A DNA stretch of 47,278 bases, taken from assembly GCF_002744245.1 (NCBI RefSeq), contig NZ_NKHG01000063.1, positions 1 to 47,278 on the forward strand, in the 5' to 3' direction. The stretch comes from Bacillus pumilus (lineage in GTDB: Bacteria; Bacillota; Bacilli; Bacillales; Bacillaceae). The notes beneath the pieces are model-generated. The model was not told the origin of the DNA. It saw nothing but the letters and a program-made list of their open reading frames with translations, and ran no database searches. Below are positions 28,007-36,963 of the stretch, piece after piece (positions within the stretch are counted from its first letter, which is position 1; each line of letters starts with the position of its first letter). The position numbers and the translations under genes were made by a program.

Positions 28007-28771
28007 TTATTCTTTGTCTGTCGCTACAATCAATTTAATATGGTTTTGTTCAATAAAGTTGACATACTGTGTATTTAATGGATCATCAGTGATTAAATAG
28101 TCTATCTCATCCAAACCGCAGTAGGTAACCATTGCATATTTGTCGAACTTCGTATGATCGACAAGTAAAAAAACATCTCTTCCTTTTTTTACAACTAGCT
28201 CCTTCATACTTGTTTCGACAGGTGATGAGTTGGTGACACCATTAGAGATGGAGACACCTGTAGATGCCATGAATACTTTATCAAAATTATAGAGATTAAA
28301 CTCCTCAGCTATAGAATAGTTGGAAAAGGATTTCGTCTTTCGTTCCAATTGTCCCCCTGTCGAAATCACTTGTAGCTGTTTATAAGGCATTGCTTGAACG
28401 ATGAAATCCACGTTATTTGTCACAACTGTTACCTGTTTGTTGTGAATGAAATGTATGAGCTCCAGTGTTGTCGTACCAGAATCAATAAAGATCACATCTC
28501 CATCCTTCACCAAGCTTGCTGCCTCTCTTGCAATCAGACGTTTTTGCGCTTGATTTCTAATTTGTCTGTCTTGAAAGGCTTCAAGCTTCGCATGATTTGC
28601 AGCAACTCCTCCGTAGACCTTTTGAATATGTCCTTCGTTTACTAATTTTTGGACATCACGCCGAATGGTATTTTTGGAAACGTCAAATGTCTCGACAAGG
28701 TCGTTTAAAGATACAGATTGATTTTTCAAGATATATTCTTTGATTTGTTGAATTCTTTTCATTTTTAACAT
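28007..28771 (-). CDS. iolR: DeoR-family inositol repressor IolR
   Basis: IolR blocks the iol genes until the DKG-phosphate intermediate is present. The ATG at 28771 follows AAGGAAG, giving 254 residues (B. subtilis 251). The N-terminal helix-turn-helix is VSLNDLVETFDVSKNTIRRD followed by GHIQKVYGGV. The C-terminal DeoR effector domain contains IFIDSGTTTLELIHF and VFLLVDHTKFDKYAMVTYC. In B. subtilis iolR is divergent from the iol operon; here it lies inside the operon on the same strand between iolJ and iolD, which would make it part of its own regulon. Confidence 0.9.
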   Translation of the reverse strand: MLKMKRIQQIKEYILKNQSVSLNDLVETFDVSKNTIRRDVQKLVNEGHIQKVYGGVAANHAKLEAFQDRQIRNQAQKRLIAREAASLVKDGDVIFIDSGTTTLELIHFIHNKQVTVVTNNVDFIVQAMPYKQLQVISTGGQLERKTKSFSNYSIAEEFNLYNFDKVFMASTGVSISNGVTNSSPVETSMKELVVKKGRDVFLLVDHTKFDKYAMVTYCGLDEIDYLITDDPLNTQYVNFIEQNHIKLIVATDKE

Positions 28772-28831
28772 CGTGATCTTCCTTTTCGTCATGGCTTATG
28801 GAAGGCGGCTTCATGTGATGTGATGGGTTTT

Positions 28832-29704
28832 TTATCTGATACGCTGGCTAGATCCGAATTCCCTCATTTTCATTTTGACCACATTTTTAATAGCCTCTGT
28901 ACCTGGCGTTAGGATGGTTTGTGGATCGTATATGTCAGCATCCTCTTTTAATTTAGAGCGTATAGCTTGATTCCAAGCTAGTAGACATTCTGTATTGACA
29001 TTAATTTTCGCATGCCCTAATGAAATCGCTCGCTGAATTTGTTCGACCGGAATCCCAGAACCACCGTGGAGTACTAATGGGATATCTGTGCGTTCAGAAA
29101 TATCTTTCATTTCTTCAAATCCAAGCTTTGGTTCACCTTGGTATGGCCCATGTACTGAACCAAGTGCTGCCGCAAGGGCGTCTACATTTGCTTCTTGCAC
29201 AAGGCGATAACAGTCAACTGGATCAGCGTATACGATGTTGCCGATCATCCCGTCTTCCATACCACCGACTGAGCCAACTTCTGCCTCTACTGATACACCT
29301 CTTTTCATCGCATAGCTGACAACTTCGTTTGTCATACGGATGTTTTCTTTTAAAGAAAAGGATGAACCATCAATCATGACAGAGCTGAAACCTGCTTCAA
29401 TGGCTGATTGGCACCTAGCGACACTCATCCCATGATCTAGATGCAAAGCAACTGGAACTGTAATCGATAAATCCTTCATCAGTCCTTCTACCATTCCAAC
29501 AATTGTATGAAAGCCACCTAAGTAATCAACAAGTCGATCAGAAGCTGCAACAATGACAGGAGAGTTCTCTTCTTCTGCAGCATGTAGAATTGCTTTCGTC
29601 CATTGCAATCCATTGATATTAAACTGTCCAATAGCATATTTTGCTTGTTTCGCTTCTTTTAACATCTCTTTCATGGAAACTAATTTCACATCAGTTACAG
29701 TCAT
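28832..29704 (-). CDS. iolJ: DKGP aldolase IolJ (class II fructose-bisphosphate aldolase type)
   Basis: IolJ splits 2-deoxy-5-keto-gluconate 6-phosphate into dihydroxyacetone phosphate and malonate semialdehyde. The ATG at 29704 follows GAAGGAGTG, giving 290 residues, equal to B. subtilis IolJ. Class II aldolase features are YAIGQFNINGLQW, the zinc ligands in VALHLDHGMS, ALGSVHGPY, LVLHGGSGIP and KINVNTECLLAW. It lies 22 bases after iolI. Confidence 0.93.
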   Translation of the reverse strand: MTVTDVKLVSMKEMLKEAKQAKYAIGQFNINGLQWTKAILHAAEEENSPVIVAASDRLVDYLGGFHTIVGMVEGLMKDLSITVPVALHLDHGMSVARCQSAIEAGFSSVMIDGSSFSLKENIRMTNEVVSYAMKRGVSVEAEVGSVGGMEDGMIGNIVYADPVDCYRLVQEANVDALAAALGSVHGPYQGEPKLGFEEMKDISERTDIPLVLHGGSGIPVEQIQRAISLGHAKINVNTECLLAWNQAIRSKLKEDADIYDPQTILTPGTEAIKNVVKMKMREFGSSQRIR

Positions 29705-29726
29705 TATGAACACTCCTTCATGGCAA

Positions 29727-30560
29727 TTAGACCCCCATTTTTGCAAGTACGTTGTTTGTCGTTTGTTTGGCTTTTTTAATGACTACTTCTGCATCAAGGT
29801 TGTAATAATCGGGTCTAAATAGCTCAACAGATACCACACCGTCATATCCTTTTTCTTTTAAGATGCTGAAAATCCCTTGAAGATCGATGGCGCCTTCACC
29901 TGGCCATACGCGATCTTCATCTGTTAAAAAGCCGATGGGGAAGTCCTCTGTATCATCGATATGGACGATAAAGACTTTTGAAATATCAACCTTTTGTAAA
30001 TCCTCTAAACGTGAGCCCATTGCATGGAAATGAAAACAGTCTAGAACAAGCCCTACGTTGTCACAATTGACCTCTTCAATGATTTTGTATGCTTGAGACA
30101 ATGTATTGACAGTGCATTCAGGGTGACCTACGAATTCTAAAGCGATTTTTACTTCATAAGGAGAAGCAAGCGTAGAAAGTTCTTTTAACACGCTTACACA
30201 ACTTGTATGAATGTCTGATTTGAGAAATTTTTCTTTTGTTACAAGTGGAACGGCAACGATGTAAGGTGCACCAATTGCTTTGGCCGTTTCAAGCATGTCT
30301 TTAAATGTTTGAATTGTCGTTTCGTATTCTTCTTTTGATTGATTATTGAAGAAGACGAGAGCATTTAAGGCAAGTGGTTTAATTGTGGTTGATTGAAAAT
30401 AGTTGTTTAGATCCTCAAGTGAAGAAGTTTCAAGGTATTCTGGTAATTTATCCATTGTTCGAATTTCAATAAAATCATAACCGTGTTTTTCGCAAAGGTC
30501 TAAATCTTTTGATAAATTAGAATTTTTGAGAGTTGTCGCTTGGTTAAATGCAAGTTTCAT
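29727..30560 (-). CDS. iolI: Inosose isomerase IolI
   Basis: IolI interconverts 2-keto-myo-inositol and 1-keto-D-chiro-inositol, which lets D-chiro-inositol enter the pathway. The 277 residues (B. subtilis 278) form an AP-endonuclease-type TIM barrel. Visible are KHGYDFIEIRTMDKLPEYL early on, IALEFVGHPECTVNTLSQ with a metal-ligand Glu, VGLVLDCFHFHAMGS and GVVSVELFRPDYYNLDAE near the end with the last Glu. It lies 16 bases after the transporter gene. Confidence 0.92.
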   Translation of the reverse strand: MKLAFNQATTLKNSNLSKDLDLCEKHGYDFIEIRTMDKLPEYLETSSLEDLNNYFQSTTIKPLALNALVFFNNQSKEEYETTIQTFKDMLETAKAIGAPYIVAVPLVTKEKFLKSDIHTSCVSVLKELSTLASPYEVKIALEFVGHPECTVNTLSQAYKIIEEVNCDNVGLVLDCFHFHAMGSRLEDLQKVDISKVFIVHIDDTEDFPIGFLTDEDRVWPGEGAIDLQGIFSILKEKGYDGVVSVELFRPDYYNLDAEVVIKKAKQTTNNVLAKMGV

Positions 30561-30576
30561 TTATATACCTCTTTCA

Positions 30577-31998
30577 TTAAGAAATCGTTTTATTATTTGA
30601 TGTAACATCGACGCCTGAATGACCATGATTTCGGAAATTCGCTTCAAGTTCTTCTAATGTAAGCCCTTTCGTTTCTGGCAAGAATTTAGCAACAAACAAT
30701 ATTGACAAGATACCGAACCCAACGAAGATAAAGAATGTCGAAGACAACCCAAGTTGAGATAATAGAATAGGGAACGTTAGACCGACTAAGAAATTAACAA
30801 TCCAAAGGCAGAAAACTGTGACACCCATGCCAAGCCCTCTAAGGCGGAGTGGGAAGATCTCAGACAACATGAGCCAAGTCACTGGAGAAATTGCACCTTG
30901 TTGGAACGCAAGGAAGGTAATGGTTAATAACAACACAATATATGGAAGTAATTCTGACCCAGCAAATAGATTTGAAAAGATCCCGATGAAAAGTAATGTA
31001 GTTGTTGTACCAATTAAACCTGTAATGAGCATCGGACGGCGGCCAATTTTACCTAGCAAGACAATTCCGACAATGGTCGCAATAACCGAAACAATACCAT
31101 TCCCAATATTACCAATTAACGCTGCTTTTGTATCAAATCCAGCATCTCTTAAAATCTCAGTTCCATAGTACATAATAGAGTTGACACCAGTTATTTGTTG
31201 GACAATCGCAATCCCTACTCCGATGAGTACAAGTCTTCTCACCCAAGGAATAGAGAAATCTTTAAAGGTTGCTTTATCAAGGTTCTTTTCTTTTTCATAG
31301 GCATTTTCAATTTCACTAAGTTCTCTATCTGCATCTACCTTTGAGCGAATCTTTTGTAGCACTTGAAGGGCTTCATCTCTTTTCCCACTAGTGACAAGCC
31401 ATCTTGGGCTTTCAGGGACTCTCAGCATACCAAAGAATAAAATGATCGCTGGAAGAGCAGCAATCGGTAGCATAATTCGCCATACAAATGGGTTCATTCC
31501 TAATAAGTTACCAATGATAGCATTGAAAACGAACGCAAGTAATTGACCTGTTACGATCATCAATTCATTTTGTGTAACGATTCTTCCGCGCTGATTCGCA
31601 GGTGACATTTCTGCTAAGAAAGTTGGCACTGCAACAGATGCTCCCCCAACTGCTAGGCCAAGTAGGAATCGGAAAATAATCATAATTTCTGCATTCGGTG
31701 AAACCGTACAACCGATCGTGGAAAAAAAGAACATCGCTGCAAGAGAAAAAATCGTTCTACGCCTGCCATAACGGTCTGATAACCGACCGCATATCACCGC
31801 CCCAAATGCTGCCCCAAAAAGTAATGCACTTGTCACTAAACCTTGTGTAAGCGCTGTTAAATTAAGCTGCCCTGGTTGTGACATATATGGTAATGCCCCA
31901 TTTAAGACGCCAGTATCATATCCGAAAAGAAGTCCGCCAAAAGTCGAAATTAAAATAATTGCCCTAAGATTTTGGTGTTGGTTGACTTGTTTATTCAT
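30577..31998 (-). CDS. iolT: myo-inositol transporter IolT
   Basis: IolT is the main inositol/proton symporter. The 473 residues equal B. subtilis IolT. It is a 12-helix MFS sugar porter with [19 protein letters not shown] at helix 1, [14 protein letters not shown] between helices 2 and 3, VPESPRWLV before the central loop, the [13 protein letters not shown] substrate segment, GKIGRRPML and the final [12 protein letters not shown]. In B. subtilis iolT is outside the iol operon but under IolR; here it is the second gene of the operon, 22 bases after iolE. Confidence 0.95.
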   Translation of the reverse strand: MNKQVNQHQNLRAIILISTFGGLLFGYDTGVLNGALPYMSQPGQLNLTALTQGLVTSALLFGAAFGAVICGRLSDRYGRRRTIFSLAAMFFFSTIGCTVSPNAEIMIIFRFLLGLAVGGASVAVPTFLAEMSPANQRGRIVTQNELMIVTGQLLAFVFNAIIGNLLGMNPFVWRIMLPIAALPAIILFFGMLRVPESPRWLVTSGKRDEALQVLQKIRSKVDADRELSEIENAYEKEKNLDKATFKDFSIPWVRRLVLIGVGIAIVQQITGVNSIMYYGTEILRDAGFDTKAALIGNIGNGIVSVIATIVGIVLLGKIGRRPMLITGLIGTTTTLLFIGIFSNLFAGSELLPYIVLLLTITFLAFQQGAISPVTWLMLSEIFPLRLRGLGMGVTVFCLWIVNFLVGLTFPILLSQLGLSSTFFIFVGFGILSILFVAKFLPETKGLTLEELEANFRNHGHSGVDVTSNNKTIS

Positions 31999-32020
31999 GC
32001 TCGTTTTCTCCTGTTCTATT

Positions 32021-32917
32021 TTAAGTATGGATCACTAATTTCTCATCAATATACTTACGAGCCAACAGCGCATATTCAAGTGGATGTGCAATTGAAGGAT
32101 CTTGTTCAGCTTCAACCACAATCCATCCGTTATAACCATTTTCTAGTAGAACGCGGTATACTTCTTCAAAATCAATGCATCCGTCACCTGGAACTGTGAA
32201 AATACCTTTTAGAAAGGATTTGAGAAACGATTGTTCTTCTTGCTTGCAAAGGTCCATTATTTCTTTTCTAACATCCTTAAAGTGAACATGATGTATGCGG
32301 TCAATATGTGTATGCAATAGGGGCATATAATCGCCATCTGATACGAAAATATGACCAGTATCATATAGAAGATGAACATATTTTTCGTCCGTTCCTTCTA
32401 ATAAACGAGTAATATCTGATAAGGTTTGAACCCCTGTGCCAAGGTGATGATGGTACACAAGTTTCAGGTTGAAAGCGTTAGCAATTTTGCCTAACTCATT
32501 TATTCCTGTGCAGAGTAACTCCCATTCTTTATCCGAAAAAGTGGGTTGATCTTTGTAAACACTCACTTCTTTTTTTTGAATAGAGTACGTTTGTTCAGAT
32601 ACAACCGCTACACTTGCATTTACTTCTTGTAAATATCGGCAATGATCAGTAAATTTTTTTTTCGCCATCTCTAGTCCGTCTTGTATGATGTAACTACTAA
32701 ACCACTTGCCTGCAATTTTTAGATTACGTAATTGAAGCTCTTTATTTAAAATGTTGGGTTCGGGGAAAAAACCACCTACTTCAGTTCCTTGAAAACCAGC
32801 GACACAAATATCGCTTAATAAGTGAGATAATGTATTATCAGCTCCTATCGTTGGAATATCATCATTCCTCCAGCCAATCGGAGCAATGCCCCACAAAATA
32901 CAGTTCGTGTTGGTCAC
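32021..32917 (-). CDS. iolE: Inosose dehydratase IolE
   Basis: IolE removes water from 2-keto-myo-inositol to give THcHDO. I place the start at the GTG at 32917 (298 residues) because AAAGGAGG lies 11 bases before it; the frame is open 21 codons further but that part has no family match. The protein begins [20 protein letters not shown], followed by [50 protein letters not shown] and [19 protein letters not shown], all typical of IolE TIM barrels. It is the first gene behind the main iol promoter. Confidence 0.94.
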   Translation of the reverse strand: MTNTNCILWGIAPIGWRNDDIPTIGADNTLSHLLSDICVAGFQGTEVGGFFPEPNILNKELQLRNLKIAGKWFSSYIIQDGLEMAKKKFTDHCRYLQEVNASVAVVSEQTYSIQKKEVSVYKDQPTFSDKEWELLCTGINELGKIANAFNLKLVYHHHLGTGVQTLSDITRLLEGTDEKYVHLLYDTGHIFVSDGDYMPLLHTHIDRIHHVHFKDVRKEIMDLCKQEEQSFLKSFLKGIFTVPGDGCIDFEEVYRVLLENGYNGWIVVEAEQDPSIAHPLEYALLARKYIDEKLVIHT

Positions 32918-32957
32918 GCGTTTGTCAGCCTCCTTTATGACTAAATACTTGAAAAAT

Positions 32958-33018
32958 AAAGTTAACCATAAGTTCATCAAAAAATAATCATATTTTTGGT
33001 TAACTTATGGTTAACTTT
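32958..33018 (-). promoter_or_regulatory. Candidate IolR operator: 17-bp inverted repeat built of 11-mers
   Basis: AAAGTTAACCATAAGTT (32958-32974) and AACTTATGGTTAACTTT (33002-33018) are perfect inverted copies. On the minus strand the upstream arm contains the abutting 11-mers TAACCATAAGT and TAACCAAAAAT; on the plus strand the other arm has TAACCATAAGT and TCATCAAAAAA. From memory, IolR of B. subtilis binds tandem 11-mers of the type WRAYCAADARD, and TAACCAAAAAT fits this at every position. The repeat begins at the predicted transcript start, so the RNA could also fold into a long 5' hairpin. Confidence 0.6.
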
Positions 33019-33024
33019 GAAATA

Positions 33025-33053
33025 ATCATAATATCAAAAGCGCTTTCAGTCAA
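33025..33053 (-). promoter_or_regulatory. Main iol promoter with overlapping cre site
   Basis: On the minus strand TTGACT is followed after exactly 17 bases by TATGAT, a good sigma-A promoter. The spacer contains CTGAAAGCGCTTTTGA, close to the CcpA cre consensus (33034-33048 on the plus strand, one mismatch at a fixed position). Glucose repression of the whole operon is expected. Confidence 0.75.
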
Positions 33054-33104
33054 TTGTTTTTCAAAATTTTTTCATTATTTTAACGATTCATCATGAAATA
33101 AAGC

Positions 33105-33122
33105 CTGATGCAATTGCACCAG
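33105..33122 (-). terminator. Weak terminator-like hairpin
   Basis: On the minus strand CTGGTG pairs with CATCAG (one wobble) around CAATTG, followed by GCTTTATTTC. It could end transcription of the tiny frame upstream of it, 26 bases away. Confidence 0.4.
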
Positions 33123-33147
33123 ACTAGACACCTATTAAAATTAAAGG

Positions 33148-33240
33148 CTATACATTGGATTTAATTTTAATGATAGCTTCTCCATATTGTTTCATGGCAC
33201 GATTGAGTTCTTTCAGCATAGCTTGAACATTCCTTTTCAA
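33148..33240 (-). CDS. Possible 30-residue peptide or gene remnant
   Basis: A TTG start with AAAGGGG 8 to 9 bases before it opens a frame reading MKRNVQAMLKELNRAMKQYG followed by EAIIKIKSNV and a TAG. It is an amphipathic, basic helix. A terminator-like hairpin lies downstream. A longer frame in another register (33167-33364) is less protein-like. It may be a real small gene or the tail of a decayed larger one; no family is recognised. Confidence 0.3.
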   Translation of the reverse strand: MKRNVQAMLKELNRAMKQYGEAIIKIKSNV

Positions 33241-33567
33241 AGTTCATGACCCCTTTATGCTTCATTCTCCTTTCATTATGAAGATGATGGTTTCGTTTGG
33301 CAAAGTCAATGTATGCGTCAACATTCTTCATGAAAACGCAAACAACGATTGAAAACTTATGCACGTCTCATTTTCCTGCAATTTTGACAGGTTTTCATTA
33401 CTTGTGAATATATAAAAAACGCCAGTGTGTGACGGTATTCTATACGAGTACACTGATTTAATTTTTTCTGGAGGTGTTTCAATCATATATTAAATTGAGC
33501 ATGTTTCATTTGTCTTATTTTTTTATTTTCAATCCAATCATTTATTTTGCGGCCTAAAAGGTAATAC
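33241..33567. other. Intergenic stretch without a supported gene
   Basis: AT-rich. A strong ribosome-site-like TGGAGGTG at about 33471 is followed within a few bases by ATATATTAA and so starts no gene. Nothing else is recognised. Confidence 0.4.
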
Positions 33568-34494
33568 CTAGCTATTCATGATCTGAACGATTTTTTGTTT
33601 AGCATCTGTTGCTTCAGGGATCGGCATGACAACAAACACATGAAGCATTTCCGGGTAAACAAAGGTTTTGATATCAATTCCTTGTTCTGTAAGTTGTTCA
33701 TCAAGTTTCATCGCATCTGGATATAAAGCTTCATGTGTGCCAATAAAATGAGTGATTTTCCCAAGTCCTTTAAAATCACCGTAAATTGGACTGATCAATG
33801 GGTCATTTGGGTGTTGATCAGCTGTCCATATGTTAGTAATGACTTCCATTCCTTCACGAGCTAATATAGGATCTTTTTCAGCATATTTAGGTATTAGAGG
33901 GTTGCTCAAACTCATATCAACACATGCAGATAGTAAGATGATATCTTTCGGTTGCACGAGTTGTTCCATCTTTAAAAGGTGCGCCAGGCCAAGAGCGATA
34001 TTTCCGCCAGCAGAATCTCCCATGATGGTCAATTGATTAGGACTTTCAATCGTTTTCAGCATTTCTTTATATAGGTTTAGGATTTTCGGGTACGTATCTT
34101 TGTAGTTATAATGAGGTACTTTAGGATAAATAGGCGCTATTACTTTCGCATTGAGCGATTGGGCCATTTCATCCATGAACCACCAGTGTAAATTCAAAGG
34201 CTGACTGGTCCATGCACCCCCATGCAAATATAGAATCACCTTTTGTTTAGAAGATTTTTGATCGTTTAATGTGAAGACTTGCATACCATCGAATGTCTGT
34301 TCATTTATATCACTTGTTAAATGAACATCATCCCCAATCACATATGGCTTCGTATTTTCGATTCCTCTTTGTTCAAGAAAGCTTTTGGTGTTTTCAATAC
34401 TAGAAAAACTCTCTTTATTACTTTGAGAAAATAACAGTTTTTCAAATTGAATGCTTTCTTTAGAACGTTTTCCTTGATAAATGTGTACACTCAT
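33568..34494 (-). CDS. Alpha/beta hydrolase of the hormone-sensitive-lipase family
   Basis: The 308-residue protein has the HSL-family oxyanion motif HGGAW in ILYLHGGAWTSQPLNLHW and the nucleophile elbow GDSAGG in LTIMGDSAGGNIALGLAHLL. The catalytic Asp is probably in YPDAMKLDEQL and the His in YPEMLHVFVV. It lacks a signal peptide, so it is a cytoplasmic esterase or lipase. AAGGAGAGGG precedes the ATG. Its first 35 bases overlap the end of the merR pseudogene, so the two were one transcript, and the regulator probably controlled it. The substrate is unknown. Confidence 0.88.
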   Translation of the reverse strand: MSVHIYQGKRSKESIQFEKLLFSQSNKESFSSIENTKSFLEQRGIENTKPYVIGDDVHLTSDINEQTFDGMQVFTLNDQKSSKQKVILYLHGGAWTSQPLNLHWWFMDEMAQSLNAKVIAPIYPKVPHYNYKDTYPKILNLYKEMLKTIESPNQLTIMGDSAGGNIALGLAHLLKMEQLVQPKDIILLSACVDMSLSNPLIPKYAEKDPILAREGMEVITNIWTADQHPNDPLISPIYGDFKGLGKITHFIGTHEALYPDAMKLDEQLTEQGIDIKTFVYPEMLHVFVVMPIPEATDAKQKIVQIMNS

Positions 34495-34920
34495 TTTCTT
34501 CCCTCTCCTTTAAGCCTTTTGATTGTTCATCCTTTGTTGTCACACGAAATGCTTTGATGTATTCATGTATCTCTTGATCAGAAGTTTTTAATAAGTTAGC
34601 TAATAGGTCTTGCATGAAACGAAAGCTTTTTATTTTCTCTTCAATCTCTTCAAGTTTTCGATGGACGATCTCTCTTAACGTATCAGGATTCATCTCATGG
34701 CTTAGCACGCCCATGATTTCTCTAATTTCCTTTAACGAATAACCTAACGATTTATCCCTTTTATCAATTCAATTTTTAAAAGGACATCTTCTGTATATAA
34801 TCGATAACCGTTAGAATGACGTTTTGGGACAGGTAAAATGTCGTTTTCTTCATAGTACCGAATGGCAGCAGCGCTTAATCCTGCTTTTTTTGAAAGTTCT
34901 CCTCTTGTCATCAGCTCCAT
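34460..34920 (-). pseudogene. MerR-family regulator, single-base frameshift
   Basis: The first frame, from the ATG at 34920 behind TAGGAGA, reads MELMTRGELSKKAGLSAAAI, then RYYEENDILPVPKRHSNGYR and ends after KIELIKGINR. The protein continues in another frame as SLGYSLKEIREIMGVLSHEM, then a coiled-coil helix (LREIVHRKLEEIEEKIKSF) and a C-terminal part ending THLSRKTF. Adding one T in GGGATAAATCG at about 34746 gives LIKGIKSLGYSLKEI and a 153-residue protein, the normal MerR size. The helix-turn-helix, wing and dimer helix are all present. A MerR-type operator is intact upstream. A sequencing error cannot be excluded. Confidence 0.8.
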
Positions 34921-34981
34921 GCTCATTCTCCTATTTACTTATTTTTTTTTATTGATAAGTCTGTCTCCTGTTGCTATGTCC

Positions 34982-35013
34982 ATTATAAAGGTTGAACTAT
35001 ACTTCAAGGTCAA
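34982..35013 (-). promoter_or_regulatory. MerR-type promoter before the merR-hydrolase unit
   Basis: TTGACC and TATAAT are 20 bases apart, longer than the usual 17, with TTGAA-N6-TTCAA centred between them. A stretched spacer with an internal dyad is the hallmark of MerR-activated promoters. Confidence 0.65.
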
Positions 35014-35061
35014 GATGATCAATCAGTATTTTCATTTTTTCCCCTTTTCAAGCGCATTTGC

Positions 35062-35131
35062 GTTGTACAATTCATTTTTAAGGTTGCTGTAAGGTTCAGA
35101 TTAATACAGGTTAAGGTTGAGGTTGTACAAT
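35062..35131 (+). promoter_or_regulatory. Repeat array before the DUF4870 gene
   Basis: Two copies of GTTGTACAAT (35062-35071 and 35122-35131) lie exactly 60 bases apart; each contains the palindrome TTGTACAA. Between them TAAGGTT occurs at 35080, 35090 and 35112. Tandem heptamers about one helix turn apart are typical of OmpR-family response-regulator sites, and the last TACAAT could be a -10. The neighbouring two-component system is the obvious candidate regulator. Confidence 0.5.
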
Positions 35132-35198
35132 AGGTTCGTACTTCAGTGAGGGGCTGAGTTAAAAGATTCCCTTAAAAAAATCTTAGAGGTGAAAAGGT

Positions 35199-35507
35199 TT
35201 GAAAGAAAATAAAATTTTGTCTTCATTATGTTACTTCAGTATATTTTTTGCGCCGTTTCTGTTTCCGATTATCGTCTATTTCATAGGTCAGGACGATGTG
35301 AAATATCATGCGAAAAAATCGTTATGGACACATCTGATTCCTTATGTGATTTTCGGAATTGGCATGATTGGGTCAGGTTTACTAGGTATGAATAACATCA
35401 CACATGCTGGGCCTTTCCTCATTGCGACTTATGCGGTTACATTCCTTGTGGCGATCTATTTCTTCATCTGGAACATTGTCAAAGGAATCAAAGTGTTTTC
35501 AGAATAA
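35199..35507 (+). CDS. DUF4870-type small membrane protein
   Basis: The 102-residue protein starts at a TTG behind TTAGAGGTGAAAAGG. Three to four hydrophobic segments and the pieces LCYFSIFFAPFLFPIIVYFI and DDVKYHAKKSLWTHLIPYVI fit the DUF4870 (Tic20-like) family of small membrane proteins. Its function is not known. It is convergent with the two-component system and has a repeat array in its promoter region. A strong terminator follows after a few bases. Confidence 0.75.
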   Translation: MKENKILSSLCYFSIFFAPFLFPIIVYFIGQDDVKYHAKKSLWTHLIPYVIFGIGMIGSGLLGMNNITHAGPFLIATYAVTFLVAIYFFIWNIVKGIKVFSE

Positions 35508-35513
35508 TAGTGG

Positions 35514-35547
35514 AAAAACGGTTCTGTTATTGATCAGAACCGTTTTT
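35514..35547. terminator. Bidirectional terminator between DUF4870 and the sensor kinase
   Basis: AAAAACGGTTCTG pairs with CAGAACCGTTTTT around an 8-base loop, with T runs in both directions. Confidence 0.88.
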
Positions 35548-35557
35548 TTATGGCCAT

Positions 35558-36961
35558 TTATGAAGGTAATTGTATATCGATTGTTGTTCCTTTCCCTACG
35601 GTGCTGCTTATGGTGATATCTCCGCCGTGCTTTTGGATAATATCTTTTGCTATGGCCATCCCGAGACCTGAACCTGCATGCGTTACTCCTGTATTTGTCC
35701 CTCTGTAATAGCGGTCGAACACCTTCACTAGCTCCTCCTCCTCAATTCCTTTGCCATTGTCTGTAATGGTCACATGGGTTCGTTCTTTTTGTTCGAGCTT
35801 TACAACGATTTGCACCTCAGGATCATTATGAACGAGGGCATTTAAAATGAGATTGGTGACCGCTCTTCTAATCAATATGGCATCAACGTCCAGCATCAGC
35901 TTTTCTACATTCGTTTGTAGCTCAATGGACTTATCCGCATATCTAGAATCGTTTAACATATCAATTAACGTTTCCCTGAGCAGGGATACAAGGTTTACCA
36001 GCTCTTTATGTAGCATCACGTCGTTATTTTTCAGCCTTGTCGTTAAGTTTAAATCCTCCATCACATCTTTGATATAAAGTGATTTATTCTCAATGATCTC
36101 GGCATAATCTCTGACCTTTTCGTCGGAAAGGGGATAGTTTGGATCTTTGATGATTTCTGCATAGCCCTGGATAGAGGCTAATGGTGTTTTAATGTCATGA
36201 GAAATATGACTGATCCATTCTTCACGCATTTGCTCTAATTTATCTTTTTCTTTTTTGCTTGAAGCTAGTTGTTCTGATAAGTGATTGACATTAAAGAACA
36301 CATCTTTATAAATGCCTTTAGATGGCAGTTTTGTCGTGTAATCGCCATTTGCTAATCGCTGGATTTCTTGAATGACACGACCGAGTGGTTTCGTGAGCTG
36401 TCGGCTGAATAGATAGCCAATGAGTAACGCAATAATGGCATCTATTGATAATAAAATGATCGTCCCTATATTGAATTTCGTCACTAAATCCTTCATATCA
36501 AACGAGAACATATATTTTCCAAGTGAAGGATTTTTAAACCCTATAAAGTAGCTGTATTCCTTGTCGTTTACTTTTTTTCCACTAGCATAAATGGTTGATA
36601 ATAATTGCTCATCCTTATATTTATGTAAATTCACAATTTCTACAGGTGTATATTTTTCCTTTAATTCTTTAGGTGCTCTAGTATGATAGACGTCCTGTCC
36701 ATTTTCATCTAATATTTGAATCCACGCATTCTGTTCTTTTAAGGCTTGCTGCCCCTCTTTGTTTACGGTGATTCCATCATTTGAAAAGGTAACATATTGC
36801 TCAAAGGATCTTGTGAAGGATTCAGGCGTATTTTCTTCGTTATGCTGACTGCTCGCTTGCAACACAAGCCAAATCATGAAAACAAATAAATTAATAAAGA
36901 CCGTAATAATTGTTACGATAATGACAGAGACCATATATCTACCGGTTAATCGCCAATTCAT
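35558..36961 (-). CDS. Two-component sensor histidine kinase
   Basis: The 467-residue protein is a classic membrane kinase. A membrane segment (about 12-35) is followed by an extracellular sensor part to about residue 163, a second membrane segment (about 165-185), a HAMP domain (SRQLTKPLGRVIQEIQRLAN), the phospho-acceptor His255 in ISHDIKTPLASIQGY, and the ATPase domain with NLILNALVHN (N box), ITDNGKGI (G1) and GSGLGMAIAKDII (G2). It begins two bases after the response regulator gene. No cysteines or metal motifs are seen in the sensor part; the signal is unknown. Confidence 0.92.
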   Translation of the reverse strand: MNWRLTGRYMVSVIIVTIITVFINLFVFMIWLVLQASSQHNEENTPESFTRSFEQYVTFSNDGITVNKEGQQALKEQNAWIQILDENGQDVYHTRAPKELKEKYTPVEIVNLHKYKDEQLLSTIYASGKKVNDKEYSYFIGFKNPSLGKYMFSFDMKDLVTKFNIGTIILLSIDAIIALLIGYLFSRQLTKPLGRVIQEIQRLANGDYTTKLPSKGIYKDVFFNVNHLSEQLASSKKEKDKLEQMREEWISHISHDIKTPLASIQGYAEIIKDPNYPLSDEKVRDYAEIIENKSLYIKDVMEDLNLTTRLKNNDVMLHKELVNLVSLLRETLIDMLNDSRYADKSIELQTNVEKLMLDVDAILIRRAVTNLILNALVHNDPEVQIVVKLEQKERTHVTITDNGKGIEEEELVKVFDRYYRGTNTGVTHAGSGLGMAIAKDIIQKHGGDITISSTVGKGTTIDIQLPS

Positions 36962-36963
36962 CC

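Noticed and set aside
33167..33364. 65-codon minus-strand frame starting MHKFSIVVCVFMKN
   Set aside because: No good ribosome site and less protein-like than the 30-residue frame in the same place; kept only as part of a possible remnant.
33465..33490. Strong ribosome-site-like sequence TGGAGGTG
   Set aside because: It is followed by ATATATTAA, so no gene starts there.
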